Source: Oscillatoriales cyanobacterium (GTDB taxonomy: Bacteria; Cyanobacteriota; Cyanobacteriia; Cyanobacteriales; Microcoleaceae). Taken from it: a stretch of 64,000 nucleotides of DNA. Location of the stretch: positions 18,325 through 82,324 of the forward strand of contig RDXX01000050.1 in NCBI GenBank assembly GCA_004292955.1, read 5' to 3'. The position numbers were made by a program, and so were the translations under genes. The notes under the pieces are model-generated. The model had not been told where the DNA came from. It was given only the letters and a program-made list of their open reading frames with translations, and did no database searches. Shown piece after piece: positions 35,211 through 44,425 of the stretch (positions are counted from its first letter, which is position 1; each line of letters begins with the position of its first letter).

Positions 35211-37271
35211 ATGTCCAAATTTTTGTGGAAAGGACTCTTAACCAGTCCCGCTGTACTAGCAGCAAGTTTAGTCGTATCTTCAACTGCCCTAGCAGCAGAG
35301 CAACCTGTAGAAATTGCCGCAGCTCAAGCCAATCAATTGGAATTAGCAGGTGCTGCAACCGAGGCAGCACAGCCTGAAATATCAGCAATAACGGCAGAAC
35401 CAGCGTCAGTAGTTAACAACTTAACTGTTGAGACTATTGAAAATAACAATCTCGCAGCGAAGGTAGCCCCAGTTGCCGAACAAGTCGCATCACCGGAAAA
35501 CAACGCAGTTGCAGCAGACTTAAGCGAAACCAAACCCGCAGTCGCGCCCGCCAACTTAAATGCCAAGCAACCGATCGCAGAGCAAATCCCCGCAGTCGCG
35601 CCCGCCAACTCCAGCGAAAAACCCGCTGTACCAACTAATGTCAGCGCCGACAAAGCAGCCGCAAAACCCCAGCAGATTTCCCAATCAACTGCTCCAATTG
35701 CCCAGCCTCCAGCGCAGTCAAATGTTTTAGAACAAATCAACCAATACAGCGCAGAAGGCAGCAGCGAAGATGCAGTCGGCCAAGTAACCTCCGTTTCGCA
35801 ACTTTCCGACGTGCGGCCCACCGATTGGGCATTCCAAGCTTTGCAATCCCTAGTAGAGCGCTACGGGTGCATTGCCGGCTATCCTGACGGCACCTATCGC
35901 GGCAACCGGGCGATGACTCGCTACGAGTTTGCAGCGGGTTTAAATGCCTGTTTGGATAAAGTCAACGAGCTGATTAAAGGCGGTACCAGGGGTTTAGCCA
36001 CAAAAGAAGATTTGGCTGCTGTGCAAAAGCTGCAAGAAGAGTTTGCAGCGGAATTGGCAACTTTGCGCGGGCGCGTCGATGCCTTGGAAGCGCGCACCTC
36101 TGAATTAGAAGCAAATCAGTTTTCGACTACGACTAAACTCAACGGCGAAGTAATCTTTGCATTGACAGGTATCGCCCGGGGAGAAGATGCTGACGGCCGC
36201 GATGCCGATCGAAGCACGGCTTTTGGCAGCAGGGTTCGTCTCAATTTTGACACGAGTTTCACCGGCAAAGATTTGCTGAGAACTCGACTGCAAGTTTTAA
36301 ATTTGGGTGCGTTTTCTACTAATAATACTAAAACTGCTGAAGGGGAATTGCGGTTTAACGCCGGGCCTTTTGGAACAGCTAGCAATACAGTCGGTTTAGA
36401 TGCGCTGTTTTACCAATTTCCCCTCGGCAAAAGCACTACTGTAATTCTCGAAGCCAATGCCGGTGCCGCTGACGATTTTACTAACACTGTCAATCCTTAC
36501 TTTGACGGAGATGGCGGTAGCGGTGCTCTTTCTAACTTCGGCACTCGCAACCCGATTTACTATTTGACTGCGGGTACTGGTATCGCTGTGCGGCAGCAAT
36601 TGGGAGAAAAACTTGAGCTGAGTTTGGGATATTTGGCCGGCAACGCTGCAAGCCCGACGCAGGGTAACGGTTTGTTCAACGGTTCTTACGGCGCTTTGGC
36701 TCAGTTGACTTTCAAACCGACAAGCACTATGGCTTTAGGTTTAACTTACGTCAATTCCTACAACTTCGTCACTGGTACGGGCAGCAACGCTTCTAATTTT
36801 CCGGTACGTCTCGGTTCCTTCGGCATCGACAGCGACAATAATCTCCCCGTTTCTAGCAATTCCTACGGCGCCCAAGCTTCGTGGAGAGTGCGGCCTGGAT
36901 TGGCAATTGGCGGTTGGGCTGGTTACACTAACCAGCGCATTTTATCTAACTTGGCTACTCCTACCGGTTCTGTGCAGCGCGGAGACCAAAAAATCTGGAA
37001 CTGGGCTGTTACTGTGGCTTTTCCCGATTTGTTGAAAGAGGGAAATGTGGCGGGCTTTCTGGTAGGTATGGAGCCGCGAGTAACAAGTTCTACTAATCGG
37101 ACTTTGCCGGAAGATAAGGATACTTCTCTTCACATTGAAGGGTTCTATCAGTTTAAGTTGAGCGACAATATTTCGATCACTCCGGGTGTGATTTGGCTGA
37201 CTGCTCCTGACCACAATAAGAGTAATTCTGATTTGGTAATTGGGGTGGTGAGAACTACGTTTACTTTCTAG
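35211..37271 (+). CDS. SLH-domain outer-membrane porin (OprB/iron-uptake-porin type)
   Basis: 686 residues. A signal peptide (MSKFLWKGLLTSPAVLAASL, cleavage after ALAA), an Ala/Pro-rich linker with repeated AVAPANLN/AVAPANSS text, an SLH domain (VSQLSDVRPTDWAFQALQSL, then YGCIAGYPDGTYRG), a coiled coil (EEFAAELATLRGRVDALEAR), and a long beta-barrel ending in Phe, typical of cyanobacterial porins. SLH binds the peptidoglycan layer and the barrel forms a channel for small solutes or ions. The ATG at 35211 preceded by GTGAGGAAAAA fixes the start. Divergent from the GT4 gene. Confidence 0.93.
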   Translation: MSKFLWKGLLTSPAVLAASLVVSSTALAAEQPVEIAAAQANQLELAGAATEAAQPEISAITAEPASVVNNLTVETIENNNLAAKVAPVAEQVASPENNAVAADLSETKPAVAPANLNAKQPIAEQIPAVAPANSSEKPAVPTNVSADKAAAKPQQISQSTAPIAQPPAQSNVLEQINQYSAEGSSEDAVGQVTSVSQLSDVRPTDWAFQALQSLVERYGCIAGYPDGTYRGNRAMTRYEFAAGLNACLDKVNELIKGGTRGLATKEDLAAVQKLQEEFAAELATLRGRVDALEARTSELEANQFSTTTKLNGEVIFALTGIARGEDADGRDADRSTAFGSRVRLNFDTSFTGKDLLRTRLQVLNLGAFSTNNTKTAEGELRFNAGPFGTASNTVGLDALFYQFPLGKSTTVILEANAGAADDFTNTVNPYFDGDGGSGALSNFGTRNPIYYLTAGTGIAVRQQLGEKLELSLGYLAGNAASPTQGNGLFNGSYGALAQLTFKPTSTMALGLTYVNSYNFVTGTGSNASNFPVRLGSFGIDSDNNLPVSSNSYGAQASWRVRPGLAIGGWAGYTNQRILSNLATPTGSVQRGDQKIWNWAVTVAFPDLLKEGNVAGFLVGMEPRVTSSTNRTLPEDKDTSLHIEGFYQFKLSDNISITPGVIWLTAPDHNKSNSDLVIGVVRTTFTF

Positions 37272-37337
37272 GCTCAGCCCTTTTGGTTTTTGGCTTTGGG
37301 ATTTGGGATTTGGGATTGGCAGTTTTAATCTCAAATC

Positions 37338-37592
37338 TCAGGCCGCCAATTTCAAACTGGTTGAAAAACTCAGATTCTGTGGCACCCATGCTTTATTGAG
37401 AGTTGCTATAGATGGCAATGAACAATATTGGTTAAGATTGTAGACGGGCATTTCTTGCCAACACTCGCGACAAAACCAGTAAACTTGTTGCTGGCGAAAG
37501 TGACGGAGCATCGGATTCGAGCAGCAGGGACAGTCTGTATTCTGGTTAACTTGACCGAGGATTTGATTTGAGCTGCTGGATGCGTCTGTCAT
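37338..37592 (-). CDS. Small zinc-ribbon protein, 84 residues
   Basis: The centre reads CPCCSNPMLRHFRQQQVYWF followed by CRECWQEMP, a two-knuckle CxxC/CxxC zinc ribbon, flanked by flexible ends. It resembles small conserved cyanobacterial zinc-ribbon proteins of unknown role, as I recall. The ATG at 37592 is a plain start. It is convergent with the porin gene, 66 bp apart. Confidence 0.7.
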   Translation of the reverse strand: MTDASSSSNQILGQVNQNTDCPCCSNPMLRHFRQQQVYWFCRECWQEMPVYNLNQYCSLPSIATLNKAWVPQNLSFSTSLKLAA

Positions 37593-38161
37593 AATAACCT
37601 CTTTTTTAACTCAGATATATTTCACTGTTGTTGGAAAGTGCTGTAACCTGGCTTGAAACACCAACACCATGACTGTAAAAGTGAAAAGTAAAGATTTGGT
37701 AAAAAATATAAGGTTGTTAAGGAATTGAGTTAACTTGAAATATTTCGCAACAATAAATAGTTAGACTTGTTAAAAAATGCAGGTTGAGGGAAGCTCCAAA
37801 CTCTTATGCAGTAAGTCATTCCCTTTCTGTCAAGTATTGCTAAAACCTAATTAATTGTTGGGTGGAGTGAATGTCCGAGTTGTTTGTACTCAGCTCGCGC
37901 AGAGGTGCGTCGCTATGAATTTGTTGATTTTTTGGCGAGGGATTTTGAGTGGCGGCACACCCTACGGCTAGTAAAAAATGAGAATTAAATAACTTACAAT
38001 TTTTATTAGACCTCTTGCAAAAGTCCTTTTAATCAAATTTTGGGACGGGCTAGAAGCCCATCCCACAAGAAAAAAGATTTTTGTGGGATGGGCTTCTAGC
38101 CCGTCCTAACTATAATATGTGTAAATTCTTTCGCGATCCTCAGACTGAGCGATGTGAGATT
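37593..38161. other. Spacer between receiver protein and zinc-ribbon gene
   Basis: AT-rich, no gene I can support. It contains the long inverted repeat at 38043-38106 and the promoter of the zinc-ribbon gene. Confidence 0.45.
38043..38106. repeat. 26-bp perfect inverted repeat (family C)
   Basis: GGACGGGCTAGAAGCCCATC through 38068 has its exact complement at 38081-38106, around a 12-base A/T loop. The GGGCTAGAAGCCCA core is shared with the repeats flanking the RAYT gene near the right end of the window. Confidence 0.9.
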
Positions 38162-38629
38162 TTAGTCTAAGTCCCAGCCTAAGGCCTGAGCAATCTGAAC
38201 GGACAGCATAGCTGGATCGAGGGGATTTACAATCACTGCTGCTATTTTATCTTGTGGGAACAAGCTCTGTTGTAGATCGACCCATTTCGCTTTGAGAGTT
38301 AGCAGCACAACTGGAATTGCTTGGGTTGTGGGCAGTGTTTTTAGTTGTTTGAGAAATAGGAATTCATCTATGGCGCCAGTGGAAATATCCAAAATTATGC
38401 TATCGGGCTGATAGAGTATTGCTTGTCGCAAGCCTTCCAGGGTTGAATTGGCAACTCGCACGTTCCAACCTCCTAAGTCGGTTAAACAAGCTTTTACTAC
38501 TTCCTGCATATTTGGTTCTTTGTAAATCAGTAAAATTGTTTTGGTGGTCATACCAACCACTTCCAAAGCCTTCATTTGATTTTGATATTCGAGATACTGC
38601 GTGACATCATTGAATAACTGAAAAAGCAT
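38162..38629 (-). CDS. Receiver-like protein with missing phosphorylation residues
   Basis: 155 residues of CheY-like fold, similar along its length to the normal receiver at 38749-39129 (shared VVKACLTDLGGW/LVQACLEDLGGW and ending ALGWDLD/ILGWDE). The acidic pocket is replaced (LLIYKEPN), the Lys of the usual KP motif is Asn (VIVNPLDP), while the central Asp (IILDIS) and Thr (LLTLKA) remain. It is therefore probably not phosphorylated normally. The ATG at 38629 has AGAGGAG upstream and adds a 25-residue N-terminal helix; an internal ATG at 38554 is possible. Confidence 0.85.
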   Translation of the reverse strand: MLFQLFNDVTQYLEYQNQMKALEVVGMTTKTILLIYKEPNMQEVVKACLTDLGGWNVRVANSTLEGLRQAILYQPDSIILDISTGAIDEFLFLKQLKTLPTTQAIPVVLLTLKAKWVDLQQSLFPQDKIAAVIVNPLDPAMLSVQIAQALGWDLD

Positions 38630-38748
38630 TCATGTAGTCTCCTCTTATGCTAAGAGCTTTTAGCTGTATCCCGGAAGCCTAGATAACCACGGTAAGGAAT
38701 TGGTAAAGATTTTACTATCGTTACAAAACTTGACAAATAATCTTAAAA

Positions 38749-39129
38749 TTATTCATCCCACCCCAAAATCTCTGCCACTTCTACAGTCAGGCTGGTGGGT
38801 TGGATTGGTTTGGCAATTACGCCTGTGACGCCCATTTGGGCAAATTTTGCCCGATCGCTCGGCAGGACTTTTGCTGTCAGCAGAATCACCGGAATCGATC
38901 GCGTCTTGGGATCGGATTGAAGGCGATCGTACACAGCAAATCCATCCATTCCCGGCATAGATACATCGAGCAAAATGGCTGATGGTTGTTGTGTTTGGAC
39001 TATTTGTAAACACTCTTCTCCCGATGCTGCTACCAGCGTTTCCCATCCGCCTAGATCTTCTAAACACGCTTGCACCAATTCTCGGAGGTGTTCTTGATCG
39101 TCAACTACTAAAATTAATCTGTCAGTCAT
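38749..39129 (-). CDS. Single-domain response regulator
   Basis: 126 residues with all receiver residues: LVVDDQ acidic pair, phospho-Asp in ILLDVSMPGMDGF, Thr in ILLTAK, Lys in VIAKPIQP. No output domain, so it likely works as a phosphate shuttle or by protein contact. It follows the large kinase at 39263-43705 on the same strand after 133 bp and precedes the receiver-like protein at 38162. Confidence 0.93.
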   Translation of the reverse strand: MTDRLILVVDDQEHLRELVQACLEDLGGWETLVAASGEECLQIVQTQQPSAILLDVSMPGMDGFAVYDRLQSDPKTRSIPVILLTAKVLPSDRAKFAQMGVTGVIAKPIQPTSLTVEVAEILGWDE

Positions 39130-39183
39130 GGGATTTTAGATTTTAGATTTGGGATTTTAGATTTTAGAGAGTCCTGGGCGTTA

Positions 39184-39246
39184 GGTACGTAGTTGCGCTT
39201 CAGCGCTCTAAATTATGAAAGAGCGCTGAAGCGCAACAACATACCT
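39184..39246. repeat. Family A-like palindrome variant
   Basis: GGTACGTAGTTGCGCTTCAG and the complementary arm CTGAAGCGCAACAACATACC surround a short A/T loop. Same outline as 6086-6154, but with GCGCTTCAGCGC in place of GGGCTTTAGCCC, showing compensatory change in both arms. Confidence 0.8.
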
Positions 39247-39262
39247 TTATTGAAGGTGACAG

Positions 39263-42200
39263 TTATTCGATCGCAGGTAAGGGCAATGTAAAGAAAAATG
39301 TGCTGCCTTCACCTAAAATACTTTCTGCCCAGATTTTTCCACCGTGCTGCTCAATAATACTGCGACAGATGGGCAATCCTAACCCGGTTCCTCCTTTTTC
39401 GCGGGAATCTGAGGCATCGACTTGTTGAAATCGCCCAAAAACGAGTTCTAATTTATCGGCTGGAATGCCCCGCCCGCGATCGCGAACTTGGAACAGCACG
39501 CAGTCTGTTTGGTTTTCCGCACTCAGGTAAATGGTGGCACCGACAGGCGAAAATTTAAGAGCATTACTAAGTAAATTTGTCAAGGTTTGGAGGATGGCAT
39601 CTGCTGCGGCCCAGACTTCTGCATCGGTGGGGATAATAATTAATGAAATCTGGTGTTGATTGGCGATCGCCTGGAGGGCATCTACTACTTGCTGCATCAA
39701 ATCTGCGGCTTTGCAAAGGGTTTTATCGAGAAATGCTCGCCCGGACTCCAGCCGTTCCAAATCTAAAATATCATTCACCAGGTTTACCAAACGATTGGTA
39801 TCAAGTAGGGCAATTTCGATCATGCGCCGGGACTTTTCGGGTTTTTTATCGTAAATTCCAGTTTTTAATAGTCCTAAGGACATTTGAATTGCTGTCAGAG
39901 GAGTACGCAGTTCGTGGCTGACAATGCCGATGAATTCATCCTTAATTTGTTCGATTTTGTTGCGTTCGGTGATATCTTCGCCAATGCTGATACTGCCGAT
40001 CACGGTTCCATCTGAATCTTGCAGCGTTGTATTGTTCCAAGCAATGAATCGTTCTTCGCCGGATTTGGTCAAGATGACATTTCGATAATAGGGATGAGCA
40101 TTGTGAGTCAAGAGTTGCAAGAAGTCGGCTTCAGTTGATTTTATACTAGAACTAGGCAAAAAGTTTTCAAACCAATTTTTGCCTAAAACTTCTTCGTGAG
40201 TATACCCTGTGAGACCGACAAAAAATGGATTGACGTAGTTGATATTTCCCGACGCATCGAGTCCGACAACAATCAACTGCACATTCTCCAAAAGCGATCG
40301 CCAGCGCCGTTCGGCTTCTCGAATTATAGCTTCTGCTTGCTGGCGTTCTTGCAATTCGAGTTCAAGTTGGGTGTAGAGTTGGGATTGCTGAATGGCGATC
40401 GCCAATTGGCTGCTAATCTGTTCGAGTAATTCAATTTCCCAAGATTGCCAATTGCGAGGTGCAGTATTTTGGTAGATGATTAACAATCCCCAGAGGAATT
40501 CTCCCGAAAATATGGGAACTGCCAAATATGCTTTGGCTTGAAATTGTTGCAAGAGTTGGATGTGACAGGGATGAAGTCCAGCTTCGTCAATATCGGCGAT
40601 CGCAAAGGTTTCGTGATTGCGGAAGCGACCTCCTTTAGTTTCTTGCAGGTAGACATCTTCACAAGCTTTTTGAATATTGCATTCCACCAGTTTTACCCAC
40701 TGCGGATCGACTGACTCCACCACAAAATCTCCACTCCAATCGGGAGTGAAACGATAAATCGCAGCGCGATCGACTTGTAATGTTTGCTTGACTTCTGTGA
40801 CGGTAGTATTCAGAATGTCCTTGAGGTCTAAAGATTGGCGAATCGCTTGAGTAATAGTCCAGAGCAAACTTTCTTGTCGGGATTTCTGTTCTAGAGCTAA
40901 TCGGCGCTGTTCTTCGCTCTCTCGCAAGGCTAATTCAGCTTGTTCTCGCTCTCTTTGGCTCTGTTTGCGATCGCTGATATCAAACAATGTTGAGCGGGTC
41001 ATCATAAAGTTGCCTGCTGCATCTTCTATCGCGGTAGCATTCAGGTTAAACCAACGGCTTGAGCCGTCTTTAGTGGACATCTCGAACTCCAGGTTTTCGA
41101 CCCAGCCTTGTTGTTTTAACTTGGGAAAGTTTTCATAAAAAACTTGTTTGCCATCTGGTGATAGCAGATCCAAAAACTTAATTTTATACAGCAGTTCATC
41201 CCGGGTATAGCCTAACCACTTTAGTTCTGTATCATTAATCCGAACCATTGTCCCCTCGGCATCCAGGGAGTGATAGCCACAGGGAGCATTATTGTAGAGG
41301 TCTTCTACTTCATGGATATATTGCTGCAAGACTAATTCTGCTGCTTTTCGCTGGGTAACATCACTGTTAATTTCTAGGATTTTAATTGGTCTACCTGCAT
41401 CATCTTTTTGCACAACCCAACGGCTAGATACAGTAATTTGGCGATCGTCCCTAGTGTAATGAATTAGTTCTCCTTCCCAGTAACCTGTTTCAAACAGTTC
41501 TGCTTGAATTTCTGCCAATGGCTGCGGAAATTGCGTTTTGAACAAACTGTGCGATTCTTGTCCGAAGGCCTCGGCTTTTGTCCAGCCATACATCAACTCG
41601 GCTCCCTGATTCCAAAAGGTGATGACTGAGTTTAAATCCCAGGTGATAATACTATCGTGGGCGAGATCGAGCAGTTGTGCTTGTTCTGTGAGGAGTTGAT
41701 AGGCGTGGTCTTTTTCGAGTAAGGTAACTAACAGACGATCGTTGACTTCGGTGAGTTGGGCTGTTCTTTCTGTTACCCGTTTTTCGAGTTCGGTATTGAT
41801 TTGTTGGAGGGCAATTTGTGCTTGTTTGCGATCGGTAATATCTTCAGTGAAGAGAATGATGCCACCAACATCGCCATTGCTGCGATACCAGGGGTGAATT
41901 TCCCACCGCAACCATTGCAGGGAGCCATCTGAGTGTACAAACCGATCTTCATCGCATTTTTCAATGAAACCTGCGAAACCGCGCTGGTGGAATTGCTTCC
42001 ACTCCTCTGGAATATTCGGAAAAAGCTCGTAGTGCGATCGCCCAATTATCGATCCTAGGTCATTGAGCAGATATTCATCAACCCATCGCTGGCTGGCGGC
42101 TAGGTAACACATGGAGCGATCGAACATCACAATACTGGCGGGAGCATATTTGATGAACAATTGCAGTTTTTCCTGAGTCTCCTCTAATGTTAGTTCTGCT

Positions 42201-43705
42201 TGTTTGCGATCGGTAATATTGTCAGAAAAGACAATGATGCCACCAACATCTCCATTGCTGCGATACCAGGGGTGAACTTCCCACCGGAACCATTGCTGCG
42301 ATCCATCTGGATAGATTAATTTATCTTCTTCGCATTTCTGAACAAGCCCTGCAAAACCGCGCTGGTGGCTTTGTTTCAAATGAAGAGGCAGATCGGGAAA
42401 AAGCTCGTAGTGCGATCGCCCAATTATCGATTCTAGGTCATCGATCTCAAATTCATCAACCCATCGCTGGCTGGCGGCTAGGTAACACATAGAGCGATCG
42501 AACATCACAATACTGGCGGGAGCATATTTGATGAACAATTGCAGTTTTTCCTGAGTCTCCTCTAATGTTAGTTCTGCTTGTTTGCGCTCTCTAAGTTCGG
42601 TTTGTAGCTGTTCCAATAAATCAGCTTGTTGGATGGCAATACTAGCTTGTGCAGACAACTGTCGCAGCAATTCTATTTCTGAAGCTTGCCATTCTCGCGG
42701 CGCAACGCAGTGATGAGCAATTAGCAAACCCCAAAGATTTTCACCTTGGAGAATCGGCACGACTAAATTTGCCCTGACTTGGAGATTTGTCAGAAATTCT
42801 AGGTGACAGGGAGCAATTTGTGCCCTATAAATATCTGATTTAGCGGTGACTAAGCCTTGTCTGAAGCGTTCAAAATAGCTTTCACTAAGGCAAGGATCGT
42901 GTATCTGAGTGGATAGGATTGGTCTCGCTTCTGAACCAACTGACTCTACCACAACCCTGCCGCTCAAGTCTGGGGCTAATTGAAAGATAATTACGCGATC
43001 GCAGAGCAGAATATTTCTAATTTCTGTTACCGTGGTGTTGAGAATATCTTCTAATTTCAGGGAATCGCGGATAGCAAGTGCTGTTTTAGCCAGGATTTGC
43101 TGTTGCTGTCGCTGCCATTCCCGTTCTCTCATCAGTTGGCTGTGTCGCAGAACATAGCTAATGGAACGCTGCAAAACTTCTGGGGTAATCTGGCTTTTTT
43201 GTAAATAATCCTGAGCGCCGCTTTTGAGTAAATCAACGGCCATTTGTAGATTTCCCTGCCCTGTAAGCACGATCGCAGGAAGCGTATTTCGCCCAGTCTG
43301 TTGCAGCAGTTCCTCCAACAACTCTAACCCATCTATATCGGGTAAATAGTAATCTAGTAGCAAAATATCTGGGATCTGGTGCTGGCACCATTGCAGCGCA
43401 TCTTCACCGTTATCAAATTCGACAATATTGTAGGTGCGATCGCTATCTTGCAACAAAAATCGGCGGTAGGTAGCGCGATCGACTTCTGAGTCGTCTACGA
43501 ACAGAATCGTGTATTGGCCAGTTGCTTCAGGGCGGGTGGCCAAACCCAGAGAGTCCGGGAGGGTTAAGGTTGGCACTGCCGATGCTGTCGGTGGTAGCCC
43601 AGTTGCGGATTGCGATCGTCGGGCCTGCTGGAGAGCCGCCACTTCTGAGCGCAACAACTCTAATTCAGCAATCAGTTTGTCTTTAGTTTTGTCGATGTCT
43701 TCCAT
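39263..43705 (-). CDS. Large hybrid sensor histidine kinase (REC-GAF-PAS x4-GAF-PAS-HisKA-HATPase)
   Basis: 1480 residues, no membrane segment. Order: coiled coil; receiver with YTILFVDDSEVDRATYRRFL and LLLDYYLPDIDGLELL; GAF with CDRVIIFQL; two nearly identical PAS domains (each starting QAELTLEETQEKLQLFIKYA or the same text in the second copy); two further PAS; a second GAF with VDRAAIYRF; a PAS; HisKA with His1264 in IVSHELRTPLTAI; HATPase_c with NLLSNALKFSP, DRGRGIP and GGTGLGLPI. The CDRVIIF/VDRAAIY GAFs resemble phytochrome-like GAFs but lack an obvious bilin Cys. Likely partners are the receivers at 38162-39129 and the regulator at 45667, separated from it by the TnpB element. Confidence 0.93.
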   Translation of the reverse strand: MEDIDKTKDKLIAELELLRSEVAALQQARRSQSATGLPPTASAVPTLTLPDSLGLATRPEATGQYTILFVDDSEVDRATYRRFLLQDSDRTYNIVEFDNGEDALQWCQHQIPDILLLDYYLPDIDGLELLEELLQQTGRNTLPAIVLTGQGNLQMAVDLLKSGAQDYLQKSQITPEVLQRSISYVLRHSQLMREREWQRQQQQILAKTALAIRDSLKLEDILNTTVTEIRNILLCDRVIIFQLAPDLSGRVVVESVGSEARPILSTQIHDPCLSESYFERFRQGLVTAKSDIYRAQIAPCHLEFLTNLQVRANLVVPILQGENLWGLLIAHHCVAPREWQASEIELLRQLSAQASIAIQQADLLEQLQTELRERKQAELTLEETQEKLQLFIKYAPASIVMFDRSMCYLAASQRWVDEFEIDDLESIIGRSHYELFPDLPLHLKQSHQRGFAGLVQKCEEDKLIYPDGSQQWFRWEVHPWYRSNGDVGGIIVFSDNITDRKQAELTLEETQEKLQLFIKYAPASIVMFDRSMCYLAASQRWVDEYLLNDLGSIIGRSHYELFPNIPEEWKQFHQRGFAGFIEKCDEDRFVHSDGSLQWLRWEIHPWYRSNGDVGGIILFTEDITDRKQAQIALQQINTELEKRVTERTAQLTEVNDRLLVTLLEKDHAYQLLTEQAQLLDLAHDSIITWDLNSVITFWNQGAELMYGWTKAEAFGQESHSLFKTQFPQPLAEIQAELFETGYWEGELIHYTRDDRQITVSSRWVVQKDDAGRPIKILEINSDVTQRKAAELVLQQYIHEVEDLYNNAPCGYHSLDAEGTMVRINDTELKWLGYTRDELLYKIKFLDLLSPDGKQVFYENFPKLKQQGWVENLEFEMSTKDGSSRWFNLNATAIEDAAGNFMMTRSTLFDISDRKQSQREREQAELALRESEEQRRLALEQKSRQESLLWTITQAIRQSLDLKDILNTTVTEVKQTLQVDRAAIYRFTPDWSGDFVVESVDPQWVKLVECNIQKACEDVYLQETKGGRFRNHETFAIADIDEAGLHPCHIQLLQQFQAKAYLAVPIFSGEFLWGLLIIYQNTAPRNWQSWEIELLEQISSQLAIAIQQSQLYTQLELELQERQQAEAIIREAERRWRSLLENVQLIVVGLDASGNINYVNPFFVGLTGYTHEEVLGKNWFENFLPSSSIKSTEADFLQLLTHNAHPYYRNVILTKSGEERFIAWNNTTLQDSDGTVIGSISIGEDITERNKIEQIKDEFIGIVSHELRTPLTAIQMSLGLLKTGIYDKKPEKSRRMIEIALLDTNRLVNLVNDILDLERLESGRAFLDKTLCKAADLMQQVVDALQAIANQHQISLIIIPTDAEVWAAADAILQTLTNLLSNALKFSPVGATIYLSAENQTDCVLFQVRDRGRGIPADKLELVFGRFQQVDASDSREKGGTGLGLPICRSIIEQHGGKIWAESILGEGSTFFFTLPLPAIE

Positions 43706-44130
43706 ACTATTTAATGTTTTTGAAAGTGGTGATAAATAAAATCAGATTATGATAATTTTGGTAAAATTGAAAATTCAAACCAATATCGAAATAAAGTGTG
43801 TATCGTCTCGGTCAAAGTAGAGATCCCCATTTGTTTCAAAATATAACCATTCGCCCCTTGTTTGTAGCATCTAGGTAAGTCTAGTTCATTCAGTTGACAG
43901 TTGACTGTTGACTGTTGACAGCAACCTCTTCCGGTCAGTCCGAGGATTGGAGTAATGAATGCTCTTCTTTTAATTTATACGCCAAACCCAGAGGCTTTCA
44001 AGCAATTATTTCTGGTGAATTGTCAACACTCGTTTACCCTACTAATAATGTTGCATGATTTTTTCATGTTGGTATTACTGAGAAAGTCGAAAAATGTTAG
44101 AATGAATGGTTTTAGCTAGAACAGCAGAAA
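43706..44130. other. Spacer upstream of the hybrid kinase
   Basis: AT-rich, with a mixed GTTGACA/GTTGACT heptamer run at about 43893-43922. It should contain the kinase promoter. No gene is supported. Confidence 0.4.
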
Positions 44131-44131
44131 C

Positions 44132-44197
44132 CCCACACTGAATTTAGAGGGGGATTAATCGAGGCATCGCCGAGTACCCCTGATAAATCAGTGTGGG
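44132..44197. other. Long hairpin at the left end of the TnpB element
   Basis: CCCACACTGA and TCAGTGTGGG are perfect 10-bp arms; further pairing of AGGGG with CCCCT continues inside the loop. It could be the element end or a small structured RNA. Confidence 0.55.
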
Positions 44198-44226
44198 ATG
44201 AATGCGCGACTGACGGAGGTACGGAG

Positions 44227-44367
44227 TCAGTCATTAAATGTCAGGGAGAGTCGATCGATCCACATCTCTATCATCTGGGTGATAGTCTGCTCTCTCGCTG
44301 TCGCGACTGCCCTCAGTTTATTGAGACGCTTTTCCGACAATCGAATGTGAAGATTCTTATCTTTCAT
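44227..44367 (-). CDS. Small ribbon-helix-helix protein, 46 residues
   Basis: MKDKNLHIRLSEKRLNKLRA followed by VATAREQTITQMIEMWIDRL fits a ribbon-helix-helix (MetJ/Arc/CopG) repressor: a short strand, then two helices. A longer frame starts at 44427, but the ATG at 44367 opens the domain. It is divergent from tnpB with only 58 bp between starts, and a 22-bp perfect palindrome lies in that gap, so it is likely an autorepressor and a repressor of tnpB (inference). A 7-bp stem hairpin at 44208-44232 overlaps its stop. Confidence 0.7.
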   Translation of the reverse strand: MKDKNLHIRLSEKRLNKLRAVATAREQTITQMIEMWIDRLSLTFND

Positions 44368-44389
44368 TGGGTGTGTTGTTAACGCGAAC

Positions 44390-44411
44390 ACAATTATGAT
44401 ATCATAATTGT
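44390..44411. promoter_or_regulatory. 22-bp perfect palindrome between RHH and tnpB starts
   Basis: The half-site ACAATTATGAT is followed directly by its exact complement. Fully self-complementary, centred between the divergent starts and ending 3 bp before the tnpB ribosome binding site AGGAGGG. This is the expected place for an RHH operator. Confidence 0.7.
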
Positions 44412-44425
44412 CAAGGAGGGTAATC

